This document shows positions 62,601 through 64,000 of a stretch of DNA of 64,000 bases, in pieces. A program made the translations under genes and the position numbers. The DNA comes from Euonymus europaeus (lineage: Eukaryota > Streptophyta > Magnoliopsida > Celastrales > Celastraceae). Within the stretch, counting starts at the first letter, position 1; each line of letters opens with the position of its first letter. Location: positions 191,001-255,000 of the forward strand of contig OY756957.1 in the NCBI GenBank assembly GCA_963580455.1, in the 5' to 3' direction. The notes under the pieces were generated by a model. That model saw only the letters and a program-made list of their open reading frames with translations, was not told the DNA's origin and searched no databases.

Positions 62601-63107
62601 CCGTTGACTCCGACTTCTGAATTCGGTAATTTTTAGCTTGATTTCACACTACTTTTCAAGCTCTACGATTATGGAGTTTCGGATTTTGATTTCAGAACTC
62701 GTGGCTAGTTGGTCTCGTTTGACCTAGTTAGCCGCGAAATGTGGTTTCTTTACGTAAACGGTTTTATGAATATCGGTTGACTCCGAGTTCTGAATTCGGT
62801 GATTTTTAGCTTGATTTCACACTAATTTTCGAGCTCTACGAGCCTGGTGTTTCGGATTTTGATTTCAGAACTCGTGGCTAGTTGGTCTCGTTTCACCTAG
62901 TTAGCCGCGAAATGTGGTTTCTTTACGTAAACGGTTTTATGAATATCCGTTGACTCCGAGTTCTGAATTCGGTGATTTTTAGCTTGATTTCACACTACTT
63001 TTCGAGCTCTACAATCTTGGCGTTTCGAATTTTGATTTCAGAACTTGTGGCTAGTAGGTCTCGTTTCACCTATTTAGCCGCGAAATGTGGTTTCTTTACG
63101 TAAACGG
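58264..63107. repeat. Tandem duplication of a 14-monomer block (2 x 2422 bp)
   Basis: Units 58264-60512 recur at 60686-62934. Over these thirteen monomers (2249 bp) I noticed one difference, gtggtttc versus gtgatttc in the tctcacaac unit. Shared rare marks include gattttccg, tctcacaac, gattttgttttcag, ctcccagttctg and tgtcgattc. The fourteenth units (60513 and 62935) agree to about p91 and then differ. This is among the youngest large events in the window. Compared with the 22-unit HOR, the block lacks the 7-bp duplication unit and its neighbours. Confidence 0.88.
60513..60685. other. Chimeric monomer at the 14-unit duplication joint
   Basis: The 5' part up to caatcttggcgtttc matches the unit at 62935, which follows the cgagcctgg unit in normal order. 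From about p92 it reads cagatttcg with ctagatagcc, the 3' part of the gcttcattt units at 59302 and 61724. The breakpoint is near 60604. The next unit (60686) is the gattttccg unit also found at 58264, so the joint moves the array back in register and closes the 14-unit block. Confidence 0.75.
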
Positions 63108-63979
63108 TTTTATGAATATCCGTTGACTCCGAGTTCTGAATTCGGTGATTTTTAGCTTGATTACACACTACTTTTCGTGCTCTACAATCCTGGGTTTTCG
63201 GATTTCGGATTTCGATTTCAGAACTCGTGGCTAGTATGTCTCGTTTCACCTATTTAGCCGCGAAATGTGGTTTCTTTACGTAAACGGTTTTATGAATATC
63301 CGTTGACTCCGAGTTCTGAATTCGGTGATTTTTAGCTTGATTTCACACTACTTTTCGAGCTCTACGATCCTGGCATTTCTGATTTTAATTTAAGAACTCG
63401 TGTCTAGTTGGTCTCGTTTAACCTAGTTAGCCGCGAAATGTGGTTTCTTTATGTAAACGGTTTTATGGATATCCGTTGACTCCGAGTTCTGAATTCGGTG
63501 ATTTTTAGCTTGATTACACACTACTTTTCGAGCTCTACAATCCTGGGTTTTCGGATTTCGATTTCAGAACTTGTGGCTAGTAGGTCTCGTTTCACCTAGT
63601 TAGCCGCGAAATGTGGTTTCTTTACGTAAACGGTTTTATGAATATCCGTTGACTCCGAGTTCTGAATTCGGTGATTTTTAGCTTGATTTCACACTACTTT
63701 TCGAGCTCTACAATCCTAGAGTTTTATATTTTGATTTCAGAACTCGTGGCTTGTAGGTCTCGTTCCACCTAGTTAGCCGCAAAATGTGGTTTCTTTACGT
63801 AAACGGTTTTATGAATATCCGTTGACTCCGAGTTCTGAATTCGGTGATTTTTAGCTTGATTTCACACTACTTTTTGAGCTCTACAATCCTGGGTTTTCGG
63901 ATTTCGATTTCAGAACTCGTGGCTAGTAGGTCTCGTTTCACCTAGTTAGCCGCGAAATGTGGTTTCTTTACGTAAACGG
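62070..63979. repeat. Domain IV HOR, start of copy d (cut by window edge)
   Basis: Units m360-m370 follow copy a from tgtcgattc to tttttgag, with one simplification. A single unit (62935; caatcttggcg, gaacttg, cctattt) stands where copy a has gattacac and gaatttccg units. The 7-bp duplication unit (63108), gtgtctag (63288), ttttatggat (63461) and gagttttatatttt (63634) follow as expected. The series 62416-63460 matches domain I order at 9516-10553. Confidence 0.78.
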
Positions 63980-64000
63980 TTTTATGAATATCCGTTGACT
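63980..64000. repeat. Partial monomer at the right window edge
   Basis: The last 21 bases are p1-p21 of a further unit and match the consensus exactly. The array continues beyond the window. The left edge is also in array: the first unit starts at base 1 by choice of register, and the base before it is not seen. Confidence 0.95.

Larger units (their letters stand above)
1..64000. repeat. Tandem satellite array, 173-bp monomer, about 370 copies
   Basis: The word ttttatgaatatcc, or a close variant, recurs every 173 bases from the first to the last base, always in the same orientation. Every stretch between these anchors aligns to one monomer. I followed all 370 units. The sum of the observed indels (-31) exactly explains the last start at 63980, so no foreign insertion is hidden in the array. 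Stops occur in all forward frames of each monomer, and 173 is not a multiple of 3, so long reading frames cannot persist. Known context: units of 150-180 bp in long HOR-bearing arrays are typical of centromeres in plants and primates. The centromeric role is inferred and not proven. No intergenic stretch or unique sequence exists in the window. Confidence 0.99.
50814..64000. repeat. Domain IV: 22-monomer HOR of mixed ancestry
   Basis: Markers found only here are tgtcgattc with aaatgg (50987, 59648, 62070), gtcccg, gagatctagg (51333, 55145, 55836, 59994, 62416), tatgtatatcc, cgagcctgg, the 7-bp duplication units, gtgtctag, ttttatggat and gagttttatatttt. The first ten units of the HOR follow domain I order and the last twelve follow domain II/III order. 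Three copies plus the start of a fourth fill the domain to the window edge. Confidence 0.83.

Noticed and set aside
1..64000. CRISPR array
   Set aside because: Repeats are 173 bp and contiguous with no unique spacers, and there are no cas genes. The variation is substitution within the repeat, not spacer replacement.
1..64000. Alpha satellite or another named satellite family
   Set aside because: The length is close to the 171 bp of alpha satellite, but I see no matching sequence blocks and no CENP-B box (TTCGnnnnAnnCGGG pattern) in the consensus on either strand. It also does not resemble what I remember of the Arabidopsis 178-bp repeat. The family stays unassigned.
1..64000. Tandem protein-coding repeat or rDNA-type spacer repeat
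   Set aside because: The unit length is not a multiple of three, stops occur in every frame, and no rRNA sequence, promoter-like unique block or terminator is present.
1..64000. Inverted segments or strand switches in the array
   Set aside because: I looked for the reverse-complement anchor cataaaaccg in the array and found none. All units run in one direction.

Overview
The whole 64 kb window is one uninterrupted tandem satellite DNA array. I see no gene, RNA gene, transposon, CRISPR array or unique sequence. The unit is 173 bp, always head to tail in the same orientation. I count 370 monomers plus a 21-base partial unit at the right edge. The units are numbered m1 to m371, with p1 set at the first base of ttttatgaat. 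Both window edges lie inside the array, so its true length and flanks are unknown. A nucleosome-sized unit, higher-order repeats (HORs) and megabase-style homogenisation point to a eukaryotic centromeric or heterochromatic satellite. A flowering plant is my best guess, from unit length and general character only. I do not recognise the family, and an animal is not excluded.

Monomer map (start positions, step 173 unless noted): 1 to 11938; 12110 to 12802; 12967 to 14351; 14525 to 15736; 15908 to 18503; 18675 to 20924; 21096; 21269; 21441 to 22306; 22478 to 24381; one 5'-truncated unit at 24552; 24691 to 31957; 32131 to 33342; 33514 to 34552; 34724 to 35589; 35763 to 36282; 36454 to 42336; 42508 to 43546; 43720 to 44239; 44413 to 46143; 46315 to 48218; 48392 to 51852; 52024 and 52197; 52377 to 55664; 55836 to 56355; 56527 and 56700; 56880 to 63108; 63288 to 63980. 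The breaks are the only length changes: 1-bp indels, an 8-bp deletion, a 36-bp deletion and three 7-bp insertions. Their sum (-31) exactly accounts for the final register.

Most variation lies in p76-p105 and p118-p150. Three broad classes recur. Class A has caatcctggg plus ctagtaggt. Class B has cgatcctgg, or a cgtt variant, plus ctagttggt. Class C has cctagcg or cctcgcg plus cttgtaggt, usually with cgttccacc and ccgcaaaa. These are arranged in four domains. Domain I (1-12,849) is A/B only, with a 21-monomer HOR present twice and a fragment of a third copy. Domain II (12,850-about 28,496) is rich in class C and has short, reshuffled cassettes of 6, 7 and 10 monomers. Domain III (about 28,497-50,813) mixes all classes and carries an HOR of about 21-23 monomers. 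Domain IV (50,814-64,000) has a 22-monomer HOR whose first half resembles domain I and whose second half resembles domains II/III.

The clearest mechanism visible is repeated unequal exchange in register. There are tandem duplications of 1, 2, 3, 4, 6 and 14 monomers, several with a chimeric monomer at the joint. A sharp, 8-bp-deleted chimera at 12802-12966 joins domains I and II. Each monomer also carries strong dyad symmetry, is rich in CpG, and varies largely by CpG transitions. No undescribed coding system is present. What is worth a second look is the array's recombination history and structure.
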